Positions 39,657-48,588 are shown, counted from the first letter of the stretch. The stretch: 56,871 bases of DNA from an archaeon (GCA_024653905.1 JANLGZ010000070.1:1-56871), one strand, 5' to 3'. Translations and numbers: made by a program. Notes: generated by a model not told the origin, from the letters alone.

Positions 39657-40862
39657 ATGTTTGATGCATTAAGCCAATTAGCAATAATTCTGGTTGTTAG
39701 TTTTTTTCTTAAAGAACTTGCGGATAAGGCAAAAATACCTTTTATTGTATTGCTTATTTTAGGAGGCACTTCCCTTGCAACTTATGGAATAATCGATGTA
39801 AAAAGTTTAACTCCTCTTCCTGAAATGATTAGAACAATAGCATTAATACTGGTTGTTTTCAGTTCAGCATTTTACTTAAATATAGAGGAACTAAAAAAAC
39901 ACTCAAAATCATTAGTGATGCTTGCAACAATCGGAGTTTTACTTACTGCTTTAATGATTACAACAACAACACTCTATCTTCTCCCGATTCCGCTTATAAC
40001 TGCAGCTTTTTTAGGAGTTCTGCTTTCAGGAACTGATCCTGCTGCAATTTCACAGGCTCTTTCAAAAAAAGAAAGTAAGGTCGGTGAACTTTTAAGAGCA
40101 GAGAGTTTGTTTAATTCTCCAGTAACAGTAATACTTCCTTTGCTTTTGCTTGATTTTATTGCATTCCCTGAAGATGCATTGCTGAATGTTCCAAAATTAT
40201 TTTTATTAATAACAATTGGAATAATGATTGGCGCAGCAGGCGGAGTTATCGGAAAAAAACTTTTAAACCAAACAAAACTAGAACACAGCCAGACTTTAGG
40301 ATTAGCAATAGCAATAGCAACCTATGTTATTGCAGAACAATTATTAGGATCAGGAATAATGGCAGTTGCTGTATGCAGTATACTATTAAATTCCGGAAAT
40401 TTTCCAAGAAAAACATTTTTAGGAGAATTCAATTCTGAATTAGCATTTATTTCAACCTTATTTGTATTCATGCTTTTAGGTGCGCAATTCCAAGTGAGCG
40501 ATTTGATTTTCACAAGACAGGAAATAATAGCAGTGGTACTCGCACTTATACTTGCAAGAATGCTGACAACACTTGTTGTGCTTTTTAATTCAGAATTTAA
40601 TCTTTCAGAAAAAATCAAAATCGGTTTAATTGCTCCAAAAGGAGTTTCGCCCGCAGCTTTAGCGCCATTGGTTTTGATACCTGCTTACGGAATTATCGGG
40701 GCAGAAATAATTGTAAAAATAACTTACGTTGCAATAATACTCAGCATACTTATCTCTCTTATTATAACAAGAATTACGGTCCAGCCAAAAACAGAAGAAG
40801 AAAAATTACAGGAAGAACTAATAGAAAAAAAAGAACTTAGGGAAAAGAAGAAAATTTCATAA
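39657..40862 (+). CDS. Na+(K+)/H+ antiporter of the cation:proton antiporter family
   Basis: 401 residues from the ATG at 39657 (MFDALSQLAIILVVSFFLKE), with a TTG two codons upstream as alternative. About 12 hydrophobic segments are visible. The cation-binding region is LLSGTDPAAISQALSKKES (about 124-142), the TDP-type motif of CPA1/CPA2 exchangers. The C-terminal tail is short and charged (EEEKLQEELIEKKELREKKK), with no TrkA-N regulatory domain. It probably exports Na+ (or K+) in exchange for protons. It converges on the second Lrp gene with a 6-bp overlap. Confidence 0.88.
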   Translation: MFDALSQLAIILVVSFFLKELADKAKIPFIVLLILGGTSLATYGIIDVKSLTPLPEMIRTIALILVVFSSAFYLNIEELKKHSKSLVMLATIGVLLTALMITTTTLYLLPIPLITAAFLGVLLSGTDPAAISQALSKKESKVGELLRAESLFNSPVTVILPLLLLDFIAFPEDALLNVPKLFLLITIGIMIGAAGGVIGKKLLNQTKLEHSQTLGLAIAIATYVIAEQLLGSGIMAVAVCSILLNSGNFPRKTFLGEFNSELAFISTLFVFMLLGAQFQVSDLIFTRQEIIAVVLALILARMLTTLVVLFNSEFNLSEKIKIGLIAPKGVSPAALAPLVLIPAYGIIGAEIIVKITYVAIILSILISLIITRITVQPKTEEEKLQEELIEKKELREKKKIS

Positions 40863-41330
40863 TCTTTTCTGCAAAGAAAAAGAAGGCAAAGCTTTGGATT
40901 TCTTTACCTCTGAAATAACAACAAGAGTTTTAATATCCAAAACACCATCCATTTTTGAGAGACTATCAACAAACTTTTCAGCAGAATCAAGGTCAGGAAC
41001 AACAAGCTTTGCAAGGATATTATACTCCCCTAAAACCTGATTGAGGTCAAGCACATAATCAAGTTCTTTGAGTTTTTTGATTACATCACGGTTTTTTGAA
41101 AGCTCAGAACGAATCTGAACAAAAATAGGATTTTCATAACCAAGAGTTCTCAGGTTCAAATCAGCAGAAATAGCATTAATAACGCCTTTTCGCTTTAAGC
41201 GTTCAAAACGCTTCTTAATGGCAACATCCGTCAGTTTGACTTCCGCTGCAATAGTGCTGAAAGAAGCCCTACCGTCCTCTAAAAGCATGCTGATTATTTT
41301 GTTATCAATTTTATCAAGCGATTCCAACAC
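40857..41330 (-). CDS. Lrp/AsnC family transcription regulator
   Basis: 157 residues with classical Lrp architecture. The N-terminal HTH is LDKIDNKIISMLLEDGRASF followed by LTDVAIKKRFERLKRKGVIN (about 5-50), and the C-terminal RAM domain (about 65-145) contains VLDLNQVLGEYNILAKLVVP. It is the textbook single-domain-pair type, with ligand unknown. It is divergent from the NrdD-like gene 100 bp away, so that gene is a candidate target. Confidence 0.9.
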   Translation of the reverse strand: MLESLDKIDNKIISMLLEDGRASFSTIAAEVKLTDVAIKKRFERLKRKGVINAISADLNLRTLGYENPIFVQIRSELSKNRDVIKKLKELDYVLDLNQVLGEYNILAKLVVPDLDSAEKFVDSLSKMDGVLDIKTLVVISEVKKSKALPSFSLQKRL

Positions 41331-41430
41331 AAAACACCTTTTATTATTAAATAAACAAACACAAAAGCATTAAAAAGTTAATTTTCCAAAAACACGGCAG
41401 GGTTAAGAGTTTTTCTGGTTTAATATTTGC

Positions 41431-42975
41431 ATGCAAAACGCCATCAAAGAAACAATACAAAAACTAATTTTAGAGTGCCAGGAAAGCGGAGCTTCAAAAT
41501 GGGAAGTTATGAAAGTACTTAAAGAACTTGAGAATTTTTCCGGCACAGAACAACAATTGAGAAAAAATACTGCTGAAACATTAGAAAAACTAAATCCTGA
41601 TGCTGCAAAAACATTCAGATCATTTGAAAAACTGAAAGTTTTTACTTCAAAAGAAAAACGCGAAGCATTTGATAGGGGGAACATAATCAAATCTTTGTTA
41701 AAAGAAACAAATATCAGTAGAGGTGTGGCTGAAAAAATCGGAAGCGAAGTCGAAGACGAAATTAAAGATCTGAAAATAGAATATCTCAATACCCACTTAA
41801 TCAGAGAAATGGTTAATGTAAAACTTTTAGGTTACGGACACGAACCTATCCATACACAATACGCAAGACTTGGAATGCCCGTATTTGAAATTGAAAAAAA
41901 ACTTGAGGAAAACTCCGATAACAGCCCTGAGATTCTCAGAGAATATAACTGGCTGAAAATAATAGATCAAAAAGCAAGAAGCCTGCATTTTGATTCTTTA
42001 ATCCATATTTACGCCCCGGAAGATTTTTCAACAAAAATTTTCTGCTTTTCAGATTTTTTAGACGGAACAAAAGAAGAAATCGCAGTAAATGCAACTATTA
42101 TTGACAAGCAGTCAACAGTTCCTTTAACTATTAGAGCAATGAATTTTTCGATTTTTAATTCAACAAATTTAAAATCCAAAAATAAAATTGGAGAAGAAAT
42201 AAAAGCAATTGATTTGATTTTTTCCCTCACACAAAAAAGAACTATTGAACTTGCGCTTTTTAATGATTTTGAATGGCAGGGCCTTGCGGAATATAAAAAA
42301 AAAGCAACTCAGATTGCAAATTCTTTTTTATCAGCAAAAACCAATTCATTCAGCCCTGTTGTAACCCTTGACACCAAATACAAAATTAAACTTCTTGAAA
42401 GAAAAAATATCAAAGGAATCACTCTGGGAAATAATTCAAAAGAACGAACAACACATTTCGATTTCGGAGTTGTTCCCGGAAATACTAATGGTTTACTGCA
42501 ATTAACAGGGGTAAATCTGGAAAAGGTGTTTATTGCCTCTGCAGAAAATGAAACACTTTTTTATGAGAAACTTGAAAAAATATCAAAAACAATTGAGATT
42601 CTTTCTGAAGAAAAAAAAGAACTTTTAGGAAAAAGGAATTATATTGACAAAAAAATTCTAGAGACAATATCAACCGGAGTGAATCTGGCAGGATTATTTA
42701 GTGTAAGTACACAATTAAAAGAAAACAATCCAAGCAAAGCTGCTGAAAACATTATTTCATTTTTCCAGAAAAAAAAGTTTATTACTATGCAGATGAATGA
42801 AAAAGATTCACTGGAAAAATTTGGCATTACCGAGGATTTTGAAAAAACGCAGGGAATTTTAATGGAAATGAATTCGCGTCAGAGAAAAAGCTACGGGTTT
42901 AAATATAAAGTTTCAGGAATCAACGAGGCTGAAGAATTACTGAATGATGTTCCGAGTGTTAAAATTATTTATTAG
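41431..42975 (+). CDS. Divergent anaerobic ribonucleotide reductase (NrdD)-like protein lacking catalytic residues
   Basis: 514 residues. The N-terminal 130 residues look like an ATP-cone: FTSKEKREAFDRGNIIKSLL, HLIREMVNVKLLGYGHEPIH, and TQYARLGMPVFEIEKKLEEN, matching the end of an ATP-cone that leads into class III NrdD. The next part (SPEILREYNWLKIIDQKARS, SLIHIYAPEDF) parallels the NrdD segment that normally reads like ADAHLSGDIHIHDL. Beyond this I see no catalytic Cys pair, no zinc-binding Cys and no glycyl-radical RVxGY loop; the protein has only two Cys. It appears to be a catalytically dead NrdD derivative or a distinct nucleotide-sensing protein. It is a single gene, divergent from an Lrp regulator. 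Confidence 0.6.
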   Translation: MQNAIKETIQKLILECQESGASKWEVMKVLKELENFSGTEQQLRKNTAETLEKLNPDAAKTFRSFEKLKVFTSKEKREAFDRGNIIKSLLKETNISRGVAEKIGSEVEDEIKDLKIEYLNTHLIREMVNVKLLGYGHEPIHTQYARLGMPVFEIEKKLEENSDNSPEILREYNWLKIIDQKARSLHFDSLIHIYAPEDFSTKIFCFSDFLDGTKEEIAVNATIIDKQSTVPLTIRAMNFSIFNSTNLKSKNKIGEEIKAIDLIFSLTQKRTIELALFNDFEWQGLAEYKKKATQIANSFLSAKTNSFSPVVTLDTKYKIKLLERKNIKGITLGNNSKERTTHFDFGVVPGNTNGLLQLTGVNLEKVFIASAENETLFYEKLEKISKTIEILSEEKKELLGKRNYIDKKILETISTGVNLAGLFSVSTQLKENNPSKAAENIISFFQKKKFITMQMNEKDSLEKFGITEDFEKTQGILMEMNSRQRKSYGFKYKVSGINEAEELLNDVPSVKIIY

Positions 42976-43696
42976 AATGATAAATTTTTATAAGTTCAAA
43001 TCTTTCCATGTAAATCCTGGTTTTTAAAACTTCCAAAAAAGGAACCAAAAAAACCAGTGCTATTAAAAGCGAAAAGAAATTTCCAACAAGTAAAAAGTAA
43101 TCTATAATAAATTCAAATAATTGCAATAAAAAAATACTTACTAATCCTATTATTATTACTAAAATAAAATCTGAAAAATTCTTTGTTATAAAATCCCAAT
43201 TTGTGAGCACAGAACTACTCAGACTTTCCTCATCAACAACAATTGTCTGAGCTAAAAATAAAAAAGATGAAGAAATAATGAATAAAATTAAATTAATTGC
43301 TTCAATTGGAAAACCATAAGCTATAAGCAAAGAAGAAACCAATGCAGCAATTACAGTAAAGATTGCAAGGAACCTGAAATATTTGAAAGCAAGTTTGTGA
43401 ATTTTTTCATTCAGAAAATAATTTATTTTTACATTACTCAAATCCTTTCTTACTGAAAAAACCATTAAACAAACAAACAAAGAATAAAAATACAAAAAAA
43501 CCAGCAAAGTTATCAGAAGCAGAACTGCATCCAAAATAGGTTCTTTTATGAAACCGTAATCTATGAGTACTGTTCCTGAGGAAATGAATACATTTGAAAG
43601 CCATACAAACGGCAGTACAAAAACAAGCAGTAATGCAAAGCTGAATGCTGTTGACAGATTTTTTTTATAACTGATTATCGCACTAGCAAAACTCAT
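42965..43696 (-). CDS. Six-helix membrane protein of unknown function
   Basis: 243 residues with about six hydrophobic segments (near 15-38, 52-82, 108-130, 132-155, 175-200, 205-230). The sequence starts MSFASAIISYKKNLSTAFSF, as in archaeal DUF-type proteins distantly like bacterial glycerophosphodiester phosphodiesterase membrane domains, but I cannot assign a family. It overlaps the following gene by 4 bp and the converging NrdD-like gene by 11 bp. Functional partner is most likely the protein at 43693. Confidence 0.6.
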   Translation of the reverse strand: MSFASAIISYKKNLSTAFSFALLLVFVLPFVWLSNVFISSGTVLIDYGFIKEPILDAVLLLITLLVFLYFYSLFVCLMVFSVRKDLSNVKINYFLNEKIHKLAFKYFRFLAIFTVIAALVSSLLIAYGFPIEAINLILFIISSSFLFLAQTIVVDEESLSSSVLTNWDFITKNFSDFILVIIIGLVSIFLLQLFEFIIDYFLLVGNFFSLLIALVFLVPFLEVLKTRIYMERFELIKIYHSNK

Positions 43697-44154
43697 TGTG
43701 AAACCCCCTCAGGTTTTATTTCTTCATCAAAATTTTCAATTAAAACCCTTGCACCCCAGCCACCGATTCCGGCTAATACAAAGTAAATGAAACTGGATTG
43801 TATAAACTGATCAAAATAATCTATCTTGAAAAGAGAAACATCAACTCCTGATAATAAAGCCTGGTTCCCAAAATAATAAAATGCTGCAACATAAAAAGCA
43901 AGGTATGCCCCAATAGCAAAAATTATCGGGAAAATATAAACAAAAACATCTCCGAAACCCAGGTCTTCTCTTATCCAAGGGATTAGTAAGTAAATGAAGA
44001 AAAATCCAGGCATAGGAAGCAAAAATAGAGTATAATCAAGTTTGTCAAAGCCTGCTAAATTCCAGTCCTGCAGAGGAGTAAATAAGCTAATTGCATACAA
44101 TGCAATGTAAACCAATACAAAAACAAACAAAACTTTCGGGGTGTTAGAACTCAT
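43693..44154 (-). CDS. Small membrane protein co-transcribed with the six-helix protein
   Basis: 153 residues with four hydrophobic segments (about 8-26, 40-60, 72-95, 118-142). The loops are acidic (WIREDLGFGD), with a short polar tail ending EGVSQ. Not recognised. Its stop overlaps the ATG of the downstream gene by 4 bp. It is divergent from rfcS. Confidence 0.6.
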   Translation of the reverse strand: MSSNTPKVLFVFVLVYIALYAISLFTPLQDWNLAGFDKLDYTLFLLPMPGFFFIYLLIPWIREDLGFGDVFVYIFPIIFAIGAYLAFYVAAFYYFGNQALLSGVDVSLFKIDYFDQFIQSSFIYFVLAGIGGWGARVLIENFDEEIKPEGVSQ

Positions 44155-44183
44155 TTAAACCTACGTAAAATGGTCGCAATTGG

Positions 44184-44190
44184 TTTATAA
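44184..44190 (+). promoter_or_regulatory. TATA-like box of rfcS
   Basis: TTTATAA is centred 27 bp before the ATG at 44214. The spacing supports a leaderless transcript starting at that codon and argues against the upstream in-frame ATG at 44196. Confidence 0.5.
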
Positions 44191-44213
44191 CTATTATGAT
44201 TTCAATCTTTTTC

Positions 44214-45182
44214 ATGGCAAATATTGCAGAATTGCCCTGGATTGAAAAATACAGACCGGACAAACTAAAGGATATTGTTGGGCAAAAAGAAATTACAAGA
44301 AGACTTGAAAATTACGTAAAAAATAATACAATGTCTAATTTATTGTTCACAGGGCAAGCAGGAATAGGAAAAACAAGCTGTTCTGTTGCACTTGCGAAGG
44401 AATTTTTCAAGGACAGCTTTTCTCAGAATTTTTTAGAATTAAATGCCTCTGATGAAAGGGGGATTGATGTTGTACGTGATACTATAAAGAATTTTGCGCG
44501 CACACTTGCTTTTGATTTTGGATTTAAAATAATTTTTCTGGATGAAAGTGATGCTTTAACAACGGATGCACAGCAGGCACTAAGAAGAACAATGGAAAAA
44601 TACGCAAGAACCTGTAGATTTATTCTTTCATGCAATTATTCCTCGAAAATAATTGAACCTATTCAATCAAGATGTGTTGTTTTCAGATTCAGCCAGCTTT
44701 CAGCAAAAGATATAAATGGAAAAATAAAAGAAATTGCAAAAGCAGAAAAGGTTGAAATTGATGACAAAGCAATAGAGGCAATAGTTTATGTTTGTGAAGG
44801 GGATTTAAGAAAAGCGATTAATATTTTACAGGCATCAGCGGTAACAGGAGAAAAAATTACAGATAAAGTAATTTACGAAGTTTCATCCAAAGCAAGGCCT
44901 GATGAAATAAAACAAATGATTAAGCAAGCATTGAGCGGAGATTTTATGGAAGCAAGAGCTTCACTTGACAAATTAATTTACGAATACGGTATGAGCGGAG
45001 AGGATGTTATTTTGCAATTACACAGGGAATTAATTGCAATGGATGAAAGTGAAGTTCCTTCAAACACAAAAATAGAACTCATTGATACTATTGGAGAATA
45101 CAATTTCAGAATGGTTGAAGGAGCAAATGAAAGGATTCAATTAGAGGCACTGCTTGCACAATTTTTGAAATATAAAAAATAA
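44214..45182 (+). CDS. rfcS: Replication factor C small subunit
   Basis: Clamp-loader small subunit; four copies plus RfcL load PCNA. 322 residues from the ATG at 44214 (MANIAELPWIEKYRPDKLKD), the conserved family start; the ATG at 44196 would lie only 10 nt from the TATA box. Walker A is GQAGIGKTS, Walker B IIFLDESDAL, SRC motif IEPIQSRCVVF. The C-terminal collar domain begins near residue 230. It is a single gene, divergent from the small membrane protein. Confidence 0.96.
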   Translation: MANIAELPWIEKYRPDKLKDIVGQKEITRRLENYVKNNTMSNLLFTGQAGIGKTSCSVALAKEFFKDSFSQNFLELNASDERGIDVVRDTIKNFARTLAFDFGFKIIFLDESDALTTDAQQALRRTMEKYARTCRFILSCNYSSKIIEPIQSRCVVFRFSQLSAKDINGKIKEIAKAEKVEIDDKAIEAIVYVCEGDLRKAINILQASAVTGEKITDKVIYEVSSKARPDEIKQMIKQALSGDFMEARASLDKLIYEYGMSGEDVILQLHRELIAMDESEVPSNTKIELIDTIGEYNFRMVEGANERIQLEALLAQFLKYKK

Positions 45183-45210
45183 GCTAAATAAAAAAACTAT
45201 TTTTAATTAA

Positions 45211-46476
45211 TTAAAAAAAATCCGTGATTCTTTTCTGAGTTTTGATTTCATTAAGGAGAAAAGAATTTTTTTTCCAGAATTTCATTGGAATTGTCAATTT
45301 TTGTTCTGCATACTTTAAGGCTAAATCAAGAGAATCGAATGAAATAGGTTTTTTCTTCATAGCATCGCGTACGGTTTCTCTTACCTTCCATACCCCCAAA
45401 GACGGGGTTCCAGCATCGCCAATTTCGCGGAAAACAATAGCAGAAGCATGCTTCTTTTTTTCAAGCAAGTGTTCTGTTATTGCGATTCTTGTAGCATAAT
45501 AGCCCCCTGCTGTATTTTCAGCATAATTTTTTCTCCCTTTGTAAAGTTCATGATCGTGCATAAAAGTCGGTTCTTTGGAATCAAGATTCCATGAAGCTCC
45601 TGGTTTCCAAGCTTCCAATAATTCAAAACTCCAAGGTATTGGCAAAAGCAAAATCCAAAAATAATTTTCCAAATAATTGGAAGTGAAAAGCTGATAATCA
45701 GAAATTTCTGAAAAAAATTTTATTTTTTCATCAATAAAATGTTCAGAAAGCTGGGAATCAACAGCAGTAATCGACCATCTTGTTGGAACTAATTTTCTGT
45801 TCTTTTTTACTCCAAGCATTCCAGCGCTTAAAATTTTGTGCAATTGGTTAACCCCAACATCACTTTTGTAAAGTTCCAACATTGCATCTAAACTTTTTGC
45901 ATCAGTATCGCTGTATAAATAATCTATTTTTGGATTAATGCTTGGGTTTTCAGTCATTGAAAATTTTTTCAGTTCAGCCTGAGGTCCCATGGGTGCATGA
46001 AAATCCGAAAAAGAAGAACCCCTTATTCTCGGAGTTCCTTTTAATTTCATCTCAATATCGACAGGCTTTTTCGCCATGAGAGTTTCGTGAATCTCAGTTA
46101 AATCATAATCAGGATCTTTAGCCTGGTTTACCTCTATCTGCATATTTCCTCGCACCAAAGATTCCCTGAAATTAATTATTTCATCAGCAGGTTTTCCAAA
46201 CCAAAGATCAGTATCATCAGTAACCCACGCATCGTTGTTTTCGAGTTTGACTGCAGGCGCCATAGGAGAAAAATTTACTTTGGGATATCCATACCACGAA
46301 ACAAAAACCCCTGGAGGGCTTTTGGACTGGATTTCGTTCTGCTTAATGCTCTGCAAAGTGGTTTTCTTTCGCTCCAAACGCTCCAGAATAAAACATTTTG
46401 AACCGCACCATAATCTGCCTTTGCATTTCACGCATATTTCAGGAGAAGGAGTTACTGCATTCAATGGAACCAACAT
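45211..46476 (-). CDS. Nre DNA repair protein with C-terminal PCNA-binding motif
   Basis: 421-residue member of the archaeal Nre family (NreA-like), linked to DNA damage tolerance. The N-terminal Cys motif CVKCKGRLWCGSKC (C15, C18, C24, C28) is zinc-finger-like. Family segments PGVFVSWYGYPKVNFSPMAP and LWFGKPADEIINFR follow. The C-terminus is QKRITDFF (414-421), a good PIP box, so it should bind one or both of the PCNA proteins encoded at 5-7.6 kb. It converges on rfcS. A TATA-like GTATATAAT lies very close upstream of the start. Confidence 0.9.
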   Translation of the reverse strand: MLVPLNAVTPSPEICVKCKGRLWCGSKCFILERLERKKTTLQSIKQNEIQSKSPPGVFVSWYGYPKVNFSPMAPAVKLENNDAWVTDDTDLWFGKPADEIINFRESLVRGNMQIEVNQAKDPDYDLTEIHETLMAKKPVDIEMKLKGTPRIRGSSFSDFHAPMGPQAELKKFSMTENPSINPKIDYLYSDTDAKSLDAMLELYKSDVGVNQLHKILSAGMLGVKKNRKLVPTRWSITAVDSQLSEHFIDEKIKFFSEISDYQLFTSNYLENYFWILLLPIPWSFELLEAWKPGASWNLDSKEPTFMHDHELYKGRKNYAENTAGGYYATRIAITEHLLEKKKHASAIVFREIGDAGTPSLGVWKVRETVRDAMKKKPISFDSLDLALKYAEQKLTIPMKFWKKNSFLLNEIKTQKRITDFF

Positions 46477-46755
46477 ATATTATATACTCTAACAAGGTAT
46501 TTTGTTTTTATGCCAAAACTCAAAATTAATGAAAGACAAAATACGAGGCATACTGTCAGGGGCTTTGCACCTAAATTAACCAGTAATGGCTTTTTTTTGG
46601 AATTATAAATTTTTGATTTCCAAAAATTTGCTTTTGCAATTTATTTCGGGCATTTTAATCAGAATTCCAACCTCCCAATAATAAAAGAGCAAAGCAGCAG
46701 CCAATTATATACTTTAATATTAGTTTCTCAGCTCAATTCTTGGAGGGAATTAAAC
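46477..46755. other. Intergenic region between Nre and thrS
   Basis: 279 bp. It contains the promoter of Nre at the left end and, at the right, TTATATAC near 46706 followed by a GGAGGG ribosome binding site (46742-46747) 8 nt before the thrS ATG. In between, TTTTTGGAA (46595-46603) and TTCCAAAAA (about 46619-46628) form a 9-bp inverted repeat. A 32-codon frame (46510-46608) runs into this repeat, but nothing supports it as a gene. Confidence 0.45.
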
Positions 46756-48483
46756 ATGGCTATTGACTGGAACCTCAAAGAAGAAAAGGAAAAATTCTGG
46801 CATTCATCCGCACACATCATGGCTGCTGCTGTGATTCAGCTTTTTAAGGACGCAAAGCCGACAATCGGGCCCCCTATAGATGAAGGATTCTACTATGATT
46901 TCGACGTTAAAAAACCTTTTACCCCTGAAGATTTTGAAAAAATTGAAAAAAAAGTCGCAGAACTCGTGAAGAAAAACGACAAATTTGAAAGACAGGAAAT
47001 TTCAAAAAAAGAAGCGCTTGAGCTGTTCAAAAATAACAAGTATAAAACAGAAATTATTGAAGAGCTTCCGGAAGGAGAAAAAATAAGCGTTTACAGAAGC
47101 GGGGATTTTTTGGATTTGTGCAGAGGCCCGCACATTGGTTACACTTCCGCAATAAAAGCATTCAAAATTTTGAAAACATCCTCGGCTTACTGGAGAGGGG
47201 ATGCAAAAAAAGAAGCACTGCAGAGGATTTATGCAATAAGCTTTCCTAAAAAAGAAATGCTCGAGGAATTCGTGAAACAAAAGGAAGAAGCGGAAAAAAG
47301 AAACCACTTAAAACTCGGAAAGGAATTGGATTTGTTTTCAATGCAGGGAGAAGCCCCAGGCACTGTTTTCTTTCATGCAAAAGGAACAATACTCTGGAAT
47401 GAACTGACTGATTTCGCAAGAGAAGAACAAAGAAAAAGAAACTACAAAGAAGTGATAACCCCTATAATTCTGAAAAAAGAATTATGGTTAAAAAGCGGCC
47501 ATTGGGATCATTACAAGGAAAATATGTACTTCACAAAAATTGACGGTGAAGAATATGCAATAAAGCCAATGAACTGCCCAGGACACACACTTATTTACTC
47601 CAACAAAAGGCACTCTTACAGAGACCTCCCAATCAGAATGGGTGAATTCGGAATGGTTCACAGGCACGAACTAAGTGGTGTGCTTAATGGTTTATTCAGA
47701 GTTAGAAAGTTTACTCAGGATGATACTCATATTTTTTGTACACCTGAGCAAATTGAAAATGAAATAAAAGAATTATTGGAAATGATTGCACATTATTACA
47801 AAACTTTTGGTTTTGAATACAAAATTGAATTAAGCACAAAACCTGAGAAAGCAATGGGTTCACAAGAAGTGTGGGATAAGGCAGAGAAAGCTTTGAAGAA
47901 TGCTCTTGAAGCAACAAAAACAGAATACAAATTAAATGAAGGAGACGGTGCTTTTTATGGCCCTAAAATCGATTTTCATATAAAAGATTCTTTGGGAAGA
48001 AATTGGCAACTTGGAACAATACAATTAGATTTCCAGATGCCTGAGAAATTTGATCTTAAATATATTGACACTAAGGACAAAGAAGCAAGACCTGTTATGA
48101 TCCACAGGGCCATTTTTGGAAGCATGGAAAGATTCATTGGAATATTAATTGAACATTACGCAGGATTTTTTCCGCTTTGGTTAGCCCCTTTACAGGTTAA
48201 AATTGTTCCTGTGAGTGAGAAGTTTACAGATTATGCGAAAAAAGTTAATACTACTTTTATTGAAAATGGAATCAGGAGTGAAATTGATATACGAACAGAA
48301 ACTGTTTCTTACAGAGTAAGAGAAGCTCAGCTGGAAAAAGTTTTTTACATAATTAATGTAGGGGAAAATGAAGAAAAAGCAAAAACAATAGCTGTTAGAA
48401 ACAGAGAAGGAAAAGTAGAATTTGGAATTAAATTGGATAAATTTGTGGAAAAAATGAAAAAAGAAATTTTAGAGAAAAAATAA
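46756..48483 (+). CDS. thrS: Threonyl-tRNA synthetase, bacterial type without TGS domain
   Basis: Charges tRNA-Thr. 575 residues. The N-terminus starts directly with the bacterial/eukaryotic-type editing domain: H16 and H20 in HSSAH, and the CRGPH motif near residue 116. Most archaea use a different, DTD-like editing domain. The class II core follows: PMNCPGH with the zinc Cys, VHRHELSGVLNGLFRVRKFT (motif 2 region), FGSMERFIGILIEHYAG (motif 3), and a C-terminal anticodon-binding domain. The usual TGS domain (about 60 residues) in front of the editing domain is missing. A GGAGGG site 8 nt before the ATG supports the start. Probably acquired from bacteria. Confidence 0.95.
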   Translation: MAIDWNLKEEKEKFWHSSAHIMAAAVIQLFKDAKPTIGPPIDEGFYYDFDVKKPFTPEDFEKIEKKVAELVKKNDKFERQEISKKEALELFKNNKYKTEIIEELPEGEKISVYRSGDFLDLCRGPHIGYTSAIKAFKILKTSSAYWRGDAKKEALQRIYAISFPKKEMLEEFVKQKEEAEKRNHLKLGKELDLFSMQGEAPGTVFFHAKGTILWNELTDFAREEQRKRNYKEVITPIILKKELWLKSGHWDHYKENMYFTKIDGEEYAIKPMNCPGHTLIYSNKRHSYRDLPIRMGEFGMVHRHELSGVLNGLFRVRKFTQDDTHIFCTPEQIENEIKELLEMIAHYYKTFGFEYKIELSTKPEKAMGSQEVWDKAEKALKNALEATKTEYKLNEGDGAFYGPKIDFHIKDSLGRNWQLGTIQLDFQMPEKFDLKYIDTKDKEARPVMIHRAIFGSMERFIGILIEHYAGFFPLWLAPLQVKIVPVSEKFTDYAKKVNTTFIENGIRSEIDIRTETVSYRVREAQLEKVFYIINVGENEEKAKTIAVRNREGKVEFGIKLDKFVEKMKKEILEKK

Positions 48484-48513
48484 TTTATTTTCTTTCTTTT
48501 TGGTAAAGCTCCC

Positions 48514-48588
48514 TTGCAAAAATTTAAAAATTTTGCAAAGCCTCGTACCTTTTATGGTACAAGGTTTCTTTCTTTTCAAAGAAAGAAA
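48514..48588. terminator. Three consecutive inverted repeats between thrS and the pilus operon
   Basis: TTGCAAAA...TTTTGCAA (48514-48538), CCTCGTACC/GGTACAAGG (48541-48564, one mismatch), and TTTCTTTCTT/AAGAAAGAAA (48565-48588) follow each other with no more than two bases between. They lie 30-100 bp after the thrS stop and immediately before the TATA-like TTTATATT (48593-48600) of the next operon. They may be a terminator array and/or a regulatory element for the pilus genes. Confidence 0.5.

Noticed and set aside
46510..46608. 32-codon frame (MPKLKINERQNTRH...) between Nre and thrS
   Set aside because: No ribosome binding site, no recognised domain, and its end runs through the inverted repeat near 46595-46628; more likely chance.
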